Part shown: positions 18,273-27,708 of the stretch, piece by piece
Layout: each line of letters opens with the position of its first letter
Numbering within the stretch: position 1 is the first letter of the stretch
NCBI RefSeq assembly: GCF_002156385.1
Contig: NZ_MVJM01000002.1
Coordinates: forward strand, 466,921-530,920
DNA: 64,000 bases
Direction of reading: 5' to 3'
DNA from: Halalkalibacter urbisdiaboli
GTDB taxonomy: Bacteria; Bacillota; Bacilli; Bacillales; Bacillaceae_D
Made by a program: the position numbers and the translations under genes
The notes under the pieces: generated by a model
What the model was told of the DNA's origin: nothing
Database searches by the model: none
Seen by the model: only the letters and a program-made list of their open reading frames with translations

Positions 18273-18398
18273 TTGTTTGAGAAAAACAGAAAAAAGGAGT
18301 TAGAAGCGCTGAAAAGAGAGACAAAGAAACGGGAACAACAAAAATGGCGTTTAACAATGAAACGACTAAAACAATTTCAAGACCAGCACCGTTCATAG
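18273..18398 (+). CDS. Candidate 41-residue highly basic peptide
   Basis: A plus-strand frame starts at a TTG with AAGGAG 11 bases upstream and reads LFEKNRKKELEALKRE and then continues Lys/Arg/Gln-rich to QDQHRS. It is bracketed by the terminator of the cysteine synthase and a second strong terminator, which makes an independent short transcript plausible. No family is recognised; the helix would be strongly cationic. The TTG start and the lack of a known family keep confidence low. Confidence 0.4.
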   Translation: MFEKNRKKELEALKRETKKREQQKWRLTMKRLKQFQDQHRS

Positions 18399-18406
18399 TC
18401 AAAAAA

Positions 18407-18438
18407 CGTTGCTTGGAAGGTTGTTCTTCCAAGCAACG
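18407..18438. terminator. Terminator between the 41-residue ORF and pepV
   Basis: CGTTGCTTGGAAG, 6-base loop, CTTCCAAGCAACG: a perfect 13-bp stem. It sits at the 3' end of both pepV (minus) and the small plus-strand ORF. Confidence 0.85.
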
Positions 18439-18459
18439 CCACTCCTTATTCCCTTAGTA

Positions 18460-19872
18460 TTACCGCGCTAATTCATAAATCGCTTCGGCATAGATCGCAG
18501 TTGCTCTTAATAAATCGTCGATAAGAATATATTCATCTCTTTGATGAGCAACTTCCTCACGCCCTGGAAAAAGTGGACCGAAGGCAACACCAGTATTAAG
18601 TGCACGAGCATATGTACCTCCACCAATTGCTAATAGCTCTACCTTTTCTCCCGTTTGCCGTTCATAGACCGATGATAATGTTTGAATAAGAGGATGATCT
18701 TTTTCAACATAACTAGGTTCCATATGATTTTTCACCTGAAGGGAAAAGCCTTCCTGCTTAGCAGACTGCGATAAATCCTTTAGCATCCCCTCTCCATTTA
18801 CAGTGACAGGATAGCGAATATTTAAGCCAAGGCTTGCTCCTACACCGTCATTGTAGCGGATTGTTCCAACATTTACAGTTAATGGCCCAGATACTTCATC
18901 CTCTTGAAAGATACCAAGCTTCTTCCCATTTACATCCTTTGTAAAATAATGGTTGATATATTGAATAAAATGAGACGCTCCTTGCTGCAAAGACAGTTCT
19001 GCTAAAAACTCACAAATGTTCACCCCTGCATTGATTCCCTTTTCAGGTGTAGAGCCATGTACAGATTTTCCAACATACGTTAAGGTTAATTCCTGCTCTG
19101 TTATTAAATAAGTCCCTTTCGCTTTCGTTCGCTTAAGATATTCGTGAAAACGACGTCCAACGTCCTCTATTAATTGTTTATTACCCTTAAGGATAACGGT
19201 CGCTTCATCTGGTACCATATTAAAGCGCTCTCCAGCATGAAACTCAATAAGTTGCAATGATTCTTCTGAGTCCACATTAGCATGAAATTGCAACAGACAA
19301 TCGGTAATTCCCTTTTCGGCATGTATAATGGGGAAATCTGCATCAGGAGCAAATCCAACGGTTGGCATTTCTTCATTATTAAAATAATGTGTTACACACC
19401 GCCAATCACTTTCCTCATCTGTCCCAAGAATCATACGAACACGCCTTGTCAGCGGTAATCCCAATTCTTTAACGATCATCATGGCATAAAAAGCCGCCAT
19501 CGTCGGACCTTTATTATCGATCGCTCCACGTCCATAAAGCTTTCCATCACGAATATCTGCTGAAAAAGGCGGAGTGGTCCACCCATCACCAGCAGGGACC
19601 ACATCAAGATGACAAAGAATCCCGACCGACTCTTCTCCTTCACCGTACTCTATATAGCCAGCCAGGTGATCCACATTTTTAACAATACATTTATGTTCTT
19701 CACCTTTGTTTAACATATAATTTAAAGCACTTTCAATTCCTTCACCAAATGGGCAAGTACTTGATCCTGTTGATGGATCTAATACACTTTTTATACGTAG
19801 GAACTGTTGTGTATTCTCAAGTAAAGAAGGTTTACGTTTATTTACTTCTTCCATCCAATTGATCTCATTCAC
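18460..19872 (-). CDS. pepV: Dipeptidase PepV (M20 family)
   Basis: A 470-residue M20 dipeptidase, similar to B. subtilis YtjP. Zinc-site motifs: ILCHLDVVPAGDGW, LYGRGAIDNKGP, LGTDEESDW and FAPDADFPI. The lid domain and a C-terminal GGGTYARAL with FGPLFPG complete the fold. It hydrolyses dipeptides, including some carnosine-like substrates, in the cytoplasm. I prefer the GTG at 19872 (VNEINWMEEVNKRKP) because it matches the family N-terminus and follows GGTGGGAAGAAG. Thirty further in-frame codons upstream are not expected in the family. Confidence 0.92.
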   Translation of the reverse strand: MNEINWMEEVNKRKPSLLENTQQFLRIKSVLDPSTGSSTCPFGEGIESALNYMLNKGEEHKCIVKNVDHLAGYIEYGEGEESVGILCHLDVVPAGDGWTTPPFSADIRDGKLYGRGAIDNKGPTMAAFYAMMIVKELGLPLTRRVRMILGTDEESDWRCVTHYFNNEEMPTVGFAPDADFPIIHAEKGITDCLLQFHANVDSEESLQLIEFHAGERFNMVPDEATVILKGNKQLIEDVGRRFHEYLKRTKAKGTYLITEQELTLTYVGKSVHGSTPEKGINAGVNICEFLAELSLQQGASHFIQYINHYFTKDVNGKKLGIFQEDEVSGPLTVNVGTIRYNDGVGASLGLNIRYPVTVNGEGMLKDLSQSAKQEGFSLQVKNHMEPSYVEKDHPLIQTLSSVYERQTGEKVELLAIGGGTYARALNTGVAFGPLFPGREEVAHQRDEYILIDDLLRATAIYAEAIYELAR

Positions 19873-20103
19873 GCTTCTTCCCACCTCTTCATACTTTTCA
19901 AAAAGACAACGACTTTGCCAAATTAACCGAATTATTGTAAAATGAATGTGTCGAGGGCACATACCAATTTATTTTCAACTTTGATTACAAGCTACTACCA
20001 ACTTACCCTTCTTACTTAGAAAAATCAACCGACAGACAATCATTTCAGCTAAGGTAAAAGCAAAACCCTCCGACTTGTTGTTGTTTCACTGTTACCTTGC
20101 ATG

Positions 20104-20122
20104 ATGTAGCAACCGGCTACAT
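20104..20122. promoter_or_regulatory. Inverted repeat upstream of ytzE
   Basis: ATGTAGC AACCG GCTACAT: perfect 7-base half-sites around a 5-base centre, 48 bases before the ytzE start codon. It could be an operator, perhaps autoregulatory, or a small hairpin in the leader. Confidence 0.35.
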
Positions 20123-20169
20123 AGACTTGAATTAGGATTAAGTCATGATTATGAATAAGGAGTGGTTAT

Positions 20170-20388
20170 TTGAAAACTTCAACTGATCGTATGCTGACTC
20201 GTATTAAGTCCATCTACCTCTATATTAAACAAAGGGGGACCGTCACAACGACTGAATTGGTTGAAGAATTCGGTATTACACAACGGACAATCCAACGAGA
20301 TTTAAATGTGCTTGAGTACAACAAGCTTGTGGAAAGTCCATCGCGCGGCAAGTGGAGTGTTACCAAGAAAAAAACACGTGTTTCTTAG
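20170..20388 (+). CDS. ytzE: YtzE, DeoR-type HTH regulator
   Basis: A 72-residue protein that is essentially a single DeoR-type helix-turn-helix: ARIKSIYLYIKQ-like helix, then TTTELVEEFGITQRTIQRDLNVLE, the recognition helix, and a short wing (SRGKWSVT). No effector domain follows, so it corresponds to B. subtilis YtzE. It starts at a TTG with AAGGAG 8 bases upstream. A perfect inverted repeat lies in its leader and a terminator directly follows. Targets are unknown. Confidence 0.85.
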   Translation: MKTSTDRMLTRIKSIYLYIKQRGTVTTTELVEEFGITQRTIQRDLNVLEYNKLVESPSRGKWSVTKKKTRVS

Positions 20389-20400
20389 CGATATGTATAC

Positions 20401-20438
20401 AAAAAAGGCTACAGGATTGGATACCTGTAGCCTTTTTT
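20401..20438 (+). terminator. Terminator after ytzE
   Basis: AAAAAAGGCTACAGG, loop, CCTGTAGCCTTTTTT: classic bidirectional terminator between convergent ytzE and the pseudouridine synthase gene. Confidence 0.93.
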
Positions 20439-20458
20439 GTTTCGGCATCTTTTTTAAC

Positions 20459-21172
20459 TTATTCGTCTTTCATAAGTAAGCTATACTCGGCATCTGTCAA
20501 CTCTCGATATTCACCAAGCTTCAGTGTTTCATCTAATTCTAACTGTCCGATTGAACATCTTTTTAAATAGGTTACTTTCTTACCGACCGCCTCAAACATC
20601 CGTTTTACTTGATGATACTTTCCTTCCGTAATCGTTAGTTCAATTTCAGAAACTGAGCCACTTTGTTTAATTGTTAAGTCAGCTGGCTTCGTTACATATC
20701 CGTCTTCTAGCGTGACCCCCTCTTTAAAACTAAGAACATCTCCTTCCGTCACTTCCCCTCTAACTCTAGCATAATAGGTTTTCGACACATGACGCTTTGG
20801 CGACATTAATGCATGTGAAAACTTTCCATCATTTGTGATCAGCAAGAGCCCCTCTGTATCTTTATCAAGCCGCCCTACAGGAAACGGGTCGTAAACAGCA
20901 TGCTCAAAGGCTAAAAGGTCAATGACTGTTTGATGTTCATTATCTTCAGTCGCAGAAATAACACCCTGTGGTTTATTTAACATTAAATAGAGATACGGTT
21001 TGTATTCAACGACTTCACCTCTGATAGTCACTGTTTGCTCTTCCGGGTCAATTTGGGTTTTACCATCCTTTATGACCTCTCCCTCTACTTGAACGATGCC
21101 CGCTTTTAATACCTTCTTCACTTCTTTTCTTGTACCATAGCCCATATTGGCTAACAGCTTATCAATTCTCAT
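20459..21172 (-). CDS. ytzG: 16S rRNA pseudouridine synthase, RsuA/RluB family
   Basis: A 237-residue protein with an N-terminal S4 RNA-binding domain (MRIDKLLANMGYGTRKEVKK, residues 1-60) and the RsuA-type catalytic domain. The catalytic Asp is in PVGRLDKDTEGLLLITNDG (about residue 102), and the C-terminal motif is EGKYHQVKRMFEAVG. It isomerises a uridine in rRNA; the exact position cannot be told from sequence. It overlaps the upstream dehydrogenase-like gene by 11 bases, so translation is probably coupled. Confidence 0.9.
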   Translation of the reverse strand: MRIDKLLANMGYGTRKEVKKVLKAGIVQVEGEVIKDGKTQIDPEEQTVTIRGEVVEYKPYLYLMLNKPQGVISATEDNEHQTVIDLLAFEHAVYDPFPVGRLDKDTEGLLLITNDGKFSHALMSPKRHVSKTYYARVRGEVTEGDVLSFKEGVTLEDGYVTKPADLTIKQSGSVSEIELTITEGKYHQVKRMFEAVGKKVTYLKRCSIGQLELDETLKLGEYRELTDAEYSLLMKDE

Positions 21173-21839
21173 GTGCTTCCCTCTTTTTCACATCTTCTAT
21201 AATTTGTTTTGCAAACCCACCTAAATCTCCATTTAAATATGATTTTGCAACACCTCGAACAGTTTGAGCTAATGATTGTTTCACAAATTCTTCTGATAAC
21301 CCTTCATTCGAAAGTTCAAGCTCTAATGAAACCATCATCTTCAAAACCGCTTCTGTTGTTTTTTTATTTGCAAGTAACGCTTCCTCCTCAGAAGCTGTCA
21401 CAATTTTAATCATCGGAAATAACTGCTCTAATTCACTTTTCACATGTGAACAATGTTTTGGCAATGCAAAGAGACCATGCTTATCCTCATACATCTGCTT
21501 TGCGTGACCCACTAATTTACATGGAATAACATTGCCTTTGTCTGTTAAAGAACGAACCTCAGATTCTTTAAGCGCCGTTGCAAAATGATAAAGATGTACC
21601 TTCTTTGGAAGCCAACGATTAACTTCCGAAAAAAAGGATTCATATTCTCCTTTAGGTAAACAAAGGAAAAGACGCTTCGCTTTTTGTAGGTCCTCTTTTT
21701 CACACTCTTTTACATACCGGTTCTGTTCTAGCAAATTTTTTACTGAATGTTTATTTCGACTATATATCCCAACAGATTCACTACTTATCATCTCCAAAAG
21801 TACAGAACCGAGTCGCCCTGAACCGATAATAATATCCAT
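21162..21839 (-). CDS. ProC-like NAD(P)-binding protein, unknown substrate
   Basis: A 225-residue protein with an N-terminal Rossmann motif (IIIGSGRLGSVLLEMI, GxGxxG type) and a strand RLFLCLPKGEY that looks like the cofactor-contacting segment of pyrroline-5-carboxylate reductase-like enzymes, followed by an all-helical C-terminal part. It is shorter than typical ProC. No catalytic assignment can be made from motifs. It is upstream of, and overlaps, the pseudouridine synthase gene on the same strand. Ribosome site GGAGGG precedes the ATG. Confidence 0.6.
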   Translation of the reverse strand: MDIIIGSGRLGSVLLEMISSESVGIYSRNKHSVKNLLEQNRYVKECEKEDLQKAKRLFLCLPKGEYESFFSEVNRWLPKKVHLYHFATALKESEVRSLTDKGNVIPCKLVGHAKQMYEDKHGLFALPKHCSHVKSELEQLFPMIKIVTASEEEALLANKKTTEAVLKMMVSLELELSNEGLSEEFVKQSLAQTVRGVAKSYLNGDLGGFAKQIIEDVKKREAHEN

Positions 21840-21911
21840 CTAAACCCTCCACACTTGAAAAATAAAGAGAAAGAGCTGATAATCCATTGATTAACAACTC
21901 TCGTAATGATG

Positions 21912-23096
21912 TTATGAAACTGGTTCTTCTGCCTCAAACATATAATGACGTGTTCTCATACTAACATTTAACACAATCCCAACTGCTAACATATTTGTTA
22001 GCAACGCACTTCCACCATAACTAATAAAAGGTAAGGCTAAGCCCGTTATTGGCATTAAACCAATGGTCATCGCAATATTTTGGAAAACCTGGAAGACAAG
22101 TAATCCAATCACTCCACTTACTAAATACGTTCCATAATAATTATTACATGTTAATGCGATGATAATCATTCGATAAAACAGTAAAAAGTACGTAACAATT
22201 AACACCGTTGCACCGATAAACCCAAACTCCTCACCGATAACAGTAAAAATGAAGTCAGTATGAATTTCCGGAATTCGGTCACTTTGCGTTTGAACACCTT
22301 GTAAGAAACCACTTCCATAAAGCTGACCTGATCCGATTCCTTTCATTGCTTGAACAAGCTGATAACCATATCCAGCTGAATGCTCTTCAGGACTCAACCA
22401 CCCATAAATCCGATCAAGCTGATGAGACTTAATAAAAATCTCAAATAGATCAAAGTAATGGTTATGCAACCAAATTAATACCATTAATCCTGCAATTACG
22501 CACATGCCTAACATAAATAAAATGCGCCAAGCAACACCTGACATTAATAGCATCGTTGCCATTACACTTCCTATAACAAGAGCCGTTCCTAAATCAGGTT
22601 GATCAAGAATTAAATAAAATGGAGGTAACCCAACAGCTAAAATCTTTCCAACGATTAGTAAATCCGAACGTAAATCCTCGCTTCTCTTCTCAGTCGTAAT
22701 TCGATAGAGAAGATGAGCGAGCGCAATAATTAAAAATATTTTCATAAATTCTGAAGGCTGTAATAATGTAAATCCAAGGTCAAGCCAACGCTGAGAGCCA
22801 TTTTTATAATAGCCTAATGGCGAAAACTTTACCAATAATAACGAAACAAGTCCAATCCCATAGAATAAAATCGAAAAGTTCTTTAAGAGGTCATAATCCA
22901 ACACCATAACCATCACCATGACGACAATACCAATGATAAACCATATCACTTGTCGCTTTACAAAGTAAGTCGGATCCTCGGAATAATATTGTCCTGACCC
23001 ACTATATATTGCCAATAAACTAAAACACATAAGAATAAACAACAGAAACAACAGTGTATAATCAATCTGCTGTAAACTCGTTTTACGCTCTTCCAT
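21912..23096 (-). CDS. rodA: RodA-type SEDS peptidoglycan polymerase
   Basis: This 394-residue SEDS protein has about ten membrane segments. Family motifs: GSQRWLDLG, LQPSEFMKIFLI, LDQPDLGTALV, the extracellular loop with IPEIHTDFIFTVIGEEFGF and the C-terminal GLMPITGLALPFISYGGSALL. SEDS proteins polymerise lipid II into glycan strands with a class B PBP partner. The ATG at 23096 follows GGAGGAG. It lies directly downstream of a second SEDS gene. Which of the two serves elongation and which division or sporulation cannot be decided by reading alone. Confidence 0.88.
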   Translation of the reverse strand: MEERKTSLQQIDYTLLFLLFILMCFSLLAIYSGSGQYYSEDPTYFVKRQVIWFIIGIVVMVMVMVLDYDLLKNFSILFYGIGLVSLLLVKFSPLGYYKNGSQRWLDLGFTLLQPSEFMKIFLIIALAHLLYRITTEKRSEDLRSDLLIVGKILAVGLPPFYLILDQPDLGTALVIGSVMATMLLMSGVAWRILFMLGMCVIAGLMVLIWLHNHYFDLFEIFIKSHQLDRIYGWLSPEEHSAGYGYQLVQAMKGIGSGQLYGSGFLQGVQTQSDRIPEIHTDFIFTVIGEEFGFIGATVLIVTYFLLFYRMIIIALTCNNYYGTYLVSGVIGLLVFQVFQNIAMTIGLMPITGLALPFISYGGSALLTNMLAVGIVLNVSMRTRHYMFEAEEPVS

Positions 23097-23137
23097 TGTC
23101 TCCTCCAAACGAAACAACTAAATCTATTTTATTTTTA

Positions 23138-24283
23138 TTATGCTGTCAGTTGTTCCTCTTTTCCAGCATTTTGTCGTTTTTGGCGAATGTTATATCTTGA
23201 AATATTAGCCAAAATGGCTAGGGAACATAAAGTAATGAGCAATGACGACCCACCATTACTAACGAGTGGTAAAGGTATTCCGGTAATCGGTAATAATCCC
23301 GATACAGCACCAACATTAAAAACGACTTGAATTGCAATCTGAAATACAATCCCAAACGCAAGTAAACTTCCAAACGGATTTTTACATCTTGCTCCTATGG
23401 AAACCCCTCGAAATAATATAAGACAGTAGCACCCTATAACAAATAACACACCAAATAAACCTAATTCCTCCGAAACAATCGCCAGTATAAAATCCGTATG
23501 TGGTTCCGGTAAATATAATAGTTTTTGGACACTTTGTCCTAGACCCTTTCCAGATATGCCACCATGAGCAATCGCAATATAGGCCTGGATTAATTGATGC
23601 CCTGTATCATAAGGATCGGCAAACGGGTCTCGGTAGGAAGTGAGGCGTTCAACTCGATACGGAGCAGAAACAGCAAAGGCTACAAACATCGATGCTCCAA
23701 CTGTCCCTAGACCGATTAAGTGACGCCATTTTGCACCCGAGAAAAACACAATTAATAATGTAACCATTAATATTGACGTTGCCGTTCCTAAATCTGGCTG
23801 CATCATAATTAACCCAAAAACAATCCCAACAAGGACAAGCGGTGGCATAACACCACGAATAAATTGGTCAATATAGGCTTGTTTTTGCGAATAGACTTGG
23901 GCTAAATACATAATCATACCAATTTTAACAAACTCAGACGGTTGAATATTTAGAGGACCGATATCAATCCAACGCTGTGCTCCATTTATATTTACACCGA
24001 TTTGTGGAATAAGCACAAGAATAAGTGCAATAACCGAAACTAGAAAAATAAACGGAGATAATTTTTTGTAAAAACGGTAAGGAACATGCATGACAAATAA
24101 AAAAGCAAATGCAGCCAATACAAACCACATGAATTGACGTTTTATAAAAAAGTAAGGTGTACCGTACATTTCAATTGACTGGACATAACTAGAACTAAAT
24201 ACCATTAGTAAACCAAATCCTGCTAATAGGAAGGTGGTGACAATTAAGAACCAGTCATTATCTTTACTAAAAGAATACTTCAT
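23138..24283 (-). CDS. ftsW: FtsW/SpoVE-type SEDS peptidoglycan polymerase
   Basis: A 381-residue SEDS protein with about ten membrane spans. Motifs: MVFSSSYVQSIE, NGAQRWIDIG, IQPSEFVKIGMI, MQPDLGTATSI, LPEPHTDFILAIVSEELGL and LLPITGIPLPLVSNGGSSLL. The NGAQRWI and SNGGSS versions look FtsW/SpoVE-like, whereas the neighbour is RodA-like. It polymerises glycan chains from lipid II at the septum or in spore cortex formation. Ribosome site AGGGGGAAG precedes the ATG. It is 42 bases upstream of the rodA-like gene, so the two probably form an operon. Confidence 0.8.
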   Translation of the reverse strand: MKYSFSKDNDWFLIVTTFLLAGFGLLMVFSSSYVQSIEMYGTPYFFIKRQFMWFVLAAFAFLFVMHVPYRFYKKLSPFIFLVSVIALILVLIPQIGVNINGAQRWIDIGPLNIQPSEFVKIGMIMYLAQVYSQKQAYIDQFIRGVMPPLVLVGIVFGLIMMQPDLGTATSILMVTLLIVFFSGAKWRHLIGLGTVGASMFVAFAVSAPYRVERLTSYRDPFADPYDTGHQLIQAYIAIAHGGISGKGLGQSVQKLLYLPEPHTDFILAIVSEELGLFGVLFVIGCYCLILFRGVSIGARCKNPFGSLLAFGIVFQIAIQVVFNVGAVSGLLPITGIPLPLVSNGGSSLLITLCSLAILANISRYNIRQKRQNAGKEEQLTA

Positions 24284-24477
24284 CGCTTCCCCCTAGCATA
24301 CAGCTTTATGAGCCCACTGGTTGCTTGATATATTATATCACTTTTACCTATTGTATGGCATGAAATGATCATGTAAACAAAGGAAAAAAACAGATAAACG
24401 ATCTCCAGTGTACTAGCATCCTATTCTAGCTTTCCTGCATCAAATCCTCCCCTCTTTTAGCTTTACCCTAAAATGGA

Positions 24478-24511
24478 CAAAAAAAAGAGGCGCCTTCAAA
24501 TGAAGACACCA
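24478..24511 (-). terminator. Terminator after ytgP
   Basis: Minus strand: GGTGTCTTCA TT TGAAGGCGCC (with G-U pairs) followed by TCTTTTTTT. It lies in the 302-base space between ytgP and the SEDS genes; nothing else is apparent there. Confidence 0.75.
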
Positions 24512-24586
24512 CATGAATTATCAACCGTTATTTAACTATAGCCTATAATGAGCAATTCCAAACCTTTCTAACAACATAAATTGTTT

Positions 24587-26221
24587 TTATTCAGTAGAAC
24601 GCTGCTGATTTCTTCGTTTTAAAAAAGAGAATCGATGTCCAAGTACTTGTTCCGCTAATCTTGAACGGTACGCGAGATAAAAGTAAGCCGCCCCCCCGAC
24701 ACTTACTCCGATAAATAAAAGGATAAAGCTATTAACTAATGATGTTAAAGAAATAAATAGCTGGAGGAGCTGATTAGTGATAATGACCACAACCGCCATT
24801 ACAGTTGCAAACATTGAGATTAATAAGGCTCGTTTCGCAATAAAGGCATAGCGAAATTCTGCAAACTTCCCTATTGCCCAAACATTCACAGCAATAGCGA
24901 GTAAAAAACCTAGATACGTAGCCCATATTGCCCCTAATGGACCTATTAGCTTTAATAATACGTAATTAATCGATAGCTTTAATACTAGGCCAACCGTTAA
25001 CGCGATAACGGCGTATTTTTGCCGATTCATCCCTTGTAAAATAGCCGAGGTAACAGAAAATAAAGAAAAAAACAAAGTAATCGGTCCATAATAACGTAAT
25101 ACCATACCACCAATCTCAACATCTGTAATTCCATATAACGATCCGAAAATAGGATATGCTAGTGTCGCCATCCCCACAGCAGCGGGAATCGTAATAAAAA
25201 GAATAATTTGATACGTTTGCGTGATTTGCTGCTGTAGCATTCGTTGGTCACCAGCAGTAAATGATTTCGTGATTGTAGGGACAAGTGTAATCGATAGTGC
25301 TGTTGCTAATGCCATTGGTATTAACACAATTTTATGAACAGACAATGTTAAAACAGCATAAAACTTTTCAGATGCTTCTCTCAAACCAATACTTTGTAAA
25401 GCCGCATTTACTGTGAATGTATCAATAGTCTGGAATAATGGAATCGCTAATCCGACAAAGGACAAAGGTAATGCGTACGAAATTAGCTCTTTATACATTT
25501 CCTTAAGAGATAAATTATGACGAACCGTACTTTCCTCAACCTGCTTTAAAATATTTGCCTTTCGCTTAAACCAATAAAAAAGCAATACTGCTAAGCCACC
25601 AAGTGCACCAACAAAAGCACCAAACGTTGCAAAACCAACAGCGAGCTCTAAATTCCCATTACCAATATGTACGATTGAAAAAGTCACCGCTAAAATAAAC
25701 ACAATGCGGACAATTTGCTCGATCACTTGAGATACACCCGTCGGTCCCATTGATTGAAACCCTTGAAAATATCCGCGAATAATCGACATAACCGGAACAA
25801 TAAGTAGCGCTGCACTTACCATTCTTATTGTCAACGTAACTCCCTCATGTGTATTACCACCAGGTACTTCTTCTGGCAAAACGAGAGGAGCAATGACGGG
25901 CGCCATAAAGAACAAGACGCAAGCTGCGAATAAACCGGTAATAGACATAAACACTAAACCTGACTTGAATAAGCGATGCCCTGTTTCATAATCACCTAAG
26001 GAATGATACTTTGAAACAAATTTTGATACAGCTAACGGTACACCGAGTGTAGCCAAGCTTAATAACACCGTATATGGAATATAACCATAATTGTAAAGGG
26101 CAAGCCCTGTTTGGCCAACAATTAAAGAAAAAGGAACAATATAAATAAAGCCTAGTACTTTTGATATTAAGGTAGCGGCTGTTAGAACCATCGTCCCCCG
26201 CAAAAGCTTAGAATCTGCCAT
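24587..26221 (-). CDS. ytgP: YtgP, MurJ-type lipid II flippase (MVF/MATE fold)
   Basis: A 544-residue protein with about 14 membrane spans, starting MADSKLLRGTMVLTAATLISKVLGFIY, typical of the polysaccharide transporter/MVF superfamily that includes SpoVB and YtgP. In B. subtilis YtgP is the MurJ-type flippase that moves lipid II across the membrane. Conserved features are an N-terminal ISKVLGF and LIVPVMSIIRGYFQG. It sits beside two SEDS glycan polymerases, which fits a role in delivering their substrate. Orthology to YtgP rather than SpoVB is inferred from gene order (ytgP-ytfP). Confidence 0.85.
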   Translation of the reverse strand: MADSKLLRGTMVLTAATLISKVLGFIYIVPFSLIVGQTGLALYNYGYIPYTVLLSLATLGVPLAVSKFVSKYHSLGDYETGHRLFKSGLVFMSITGLFAACVLFFMAPVIAPLVLPEEVPGGNTHEGVTLTIRMVSAALLIVPVMSIIRGYFQGFQSMGPTGVSQVIEQIVRIVFILAVTFSIVHIGNGNLELAVGFATFGAFVGALGGLAVLLFYWFKRKANILKQVEESTVRHNLSLKEMYKELISYALPLSFVGLAIPLFQTIDTFTVNAALQSIGLREASEKFYAVLTLSVHKIVLIPMALATALSITLVPTITKSFTAGDQRMLQQQITQTYQIILFITIPAAVGMATLAYPIFGSLYGITDVEIGGMVLRYYGPITLFFSLFSVTSAILQGMNRQKYAVIALTVGLVLKLSINYVLLKLIGPLGAIWATYLGFLLAIAVNVWAIGKFAEFRYAFIAKRALLISMFATVMAVVVIITNQLLQLFISLTSLVNSFILLFIGVSVGGAAYFYLAYRSRLAEQVLGHRFSFLKRRNQQRSTE

Positions 26222-26442
26222 CTCTTCCTCCCAAACAAGAAATCCGTGCTAATTTCATCTAGTAAGCATTGTAGCACAGTCACCCTAGGTTTACTCTTCA
26301 ATTTTTCAATCAACAAACTTTTTTCACTTTCAACTTACTTTTTACATAAGTATGTTAATCATTTGTTGAGAAAAACTATTCATAGATGAGTATAATTGAA
26401 AAGAGCAAATGAAAGTATTATTTAAATTGAGGTGGTAAATGA

Positions 26443-27708
26443 ATGCAAGACGTAATTGTCATTGGCGGAGGACCTGCGGGCTTAATGGCTTCTATTGCAG
26501 CAGCAGAGCATGGAGCGAGTGTCCTTTTATTAGATAAAGGGGACAAGCTTGGCCGAAAGCTTGCGATTTCAGGAGGAGGTCGCTGTAACGTAACAAATCG
26601 AATGGAATTACAGGAGTTAATTGCCCATATTCCAGGTAATGGTCGATTTATGCACAGTCCATTTTCTGTTTTTAATAATGAAAATATTATTACCTTTTTC
26701 GAGGGACTTGGTATCAAATTAAAAGAAGAAGACCGTGGTCGAATGTTTCCAGTAAGCGATAAGGCAACAACTGTCGTAGAAACATTATTAAAAAAAGTAC
26801 GTGAATTAGGAGTTCAAATACGAACAAACACCGCCGTTGCTTCCATAGAGTATACAGATGACGCCGTATCAGCTGTTATTTTAAAGGATGGACAACATAT
26901 TAAAACCCGTTCCATTATTGTTGCAACAGGCGGAAAATCGGTACCACATACAGGGTCAACCGGTGATGCCTATCCATGGGCGGAAAAAGCCGGGCACACG
27001 ATAACAGAACTGTATCCAACCGAAGTACCGATTACATCAAATGAACGATTTATTCGAAAGAAAGAGCTCCAAGGACTTTCATTAAGAGAGATCGAATTAT
27101 CCGTTATAAATCCAAAAGGAAAATTGATCAAAACTCACGATGGCGATATGATTTTTACCCATTTTGGAATCTCCGGCCCCGCAGCTTTAAGATGCAGTCA
27201 GTACGTAGTTAAAGCATTAAAAAAATTCAAAACTGATACAATTGAAATGAGACTCGATTTATTCCCTAAGCAATCGAAGGAAGATGTATTTCAAGGACTA
27301 GTGAAGCGTATGAAGGAAGAGCCGAAGAAAACGATAAAAAATGCGCTGAAAGGGTTTGTGCCTGAACGCTTTTTAAGCTTTTTATTTGAACAGCTCAATA
27401 TTGAAACAAATACGGCTTGCTCGAATGTTTCACATGAGACACTGCGTTCGGTCGCTTCTTTTTGTAAAGAATTTTCCTTTCAAGTTAATGGGACATTATC
27501 AATTGAAAAGGCCTTTGTTACAGGTGGAGGCGTTTCTGTAAAGGAAATTGAACCAAAGACGATGCATTCGAGAAAGAAACAAGGATTGTATTTTTGTGGT
27601 GAAGTCCTTGATATCCATGGGTACACAGGCGGGTATAATATTACTTGTGCGTTTTCAACAGGCTATACAGCTGGTAAAGCTGCTGCAGAGCAGCTTATTC
27701 ACAAATGA
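26443..27708 (+). CDS. ytfP: YtfP, FAD-dependent oxidoreductase of the HI0933/BaiN family
   Basis: The 421-residue flavoprotein has an N-terminal dinucleotide-binding fold ([20 protein letters not shown]), the family motif [11 protein letters not shown], and a C-terminal FAD segment ([29 protein letters not shown]). Members of this family (HI0933-like, BaiN) use FAD; the substrate of YtfP is unknown. The start is the ATG with GAGGTGG upstream. Its last codons already contain the first DnaA box of the cluster that fills the following intergenic region. Confidence 0.9.
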   Translation: MQDVIVIGGGPAGLMASIAAAEHGASVLLLDKGDKLGRKLAISGGGRCNVTNRMELQELIAHIPGNGRFMHSPFSVFNNENIITFFEGLGIKLKEEDRGRMFPVSDKATTVVETLLKKVRELGVQIRTNTAVASIEYTDDAVSAVILKDGQHIKTRSIIVATGGKSVPHTGSTGDAYPWAEKAGHTITELYPTEVPITSNERFIRKKELQGLSLREIELSVINPKGKLIKTHDGDMIFTHFGISGPAALRCSQYVVKALKKFKTDTIEMRLDLFPKQSKEDVFQGLVKRMKEEPKKTIKNALKGFVPERFLSFLFEQLNIETNTACSNVSHETLRSVASFCKEFSFQVNGTLSIEKAFVTGGGVSVKEIEPKTMHSRKKQGLYFCGEVLDIHGYTGGYNITCAFSTGYTAGKAAAEQLIHK

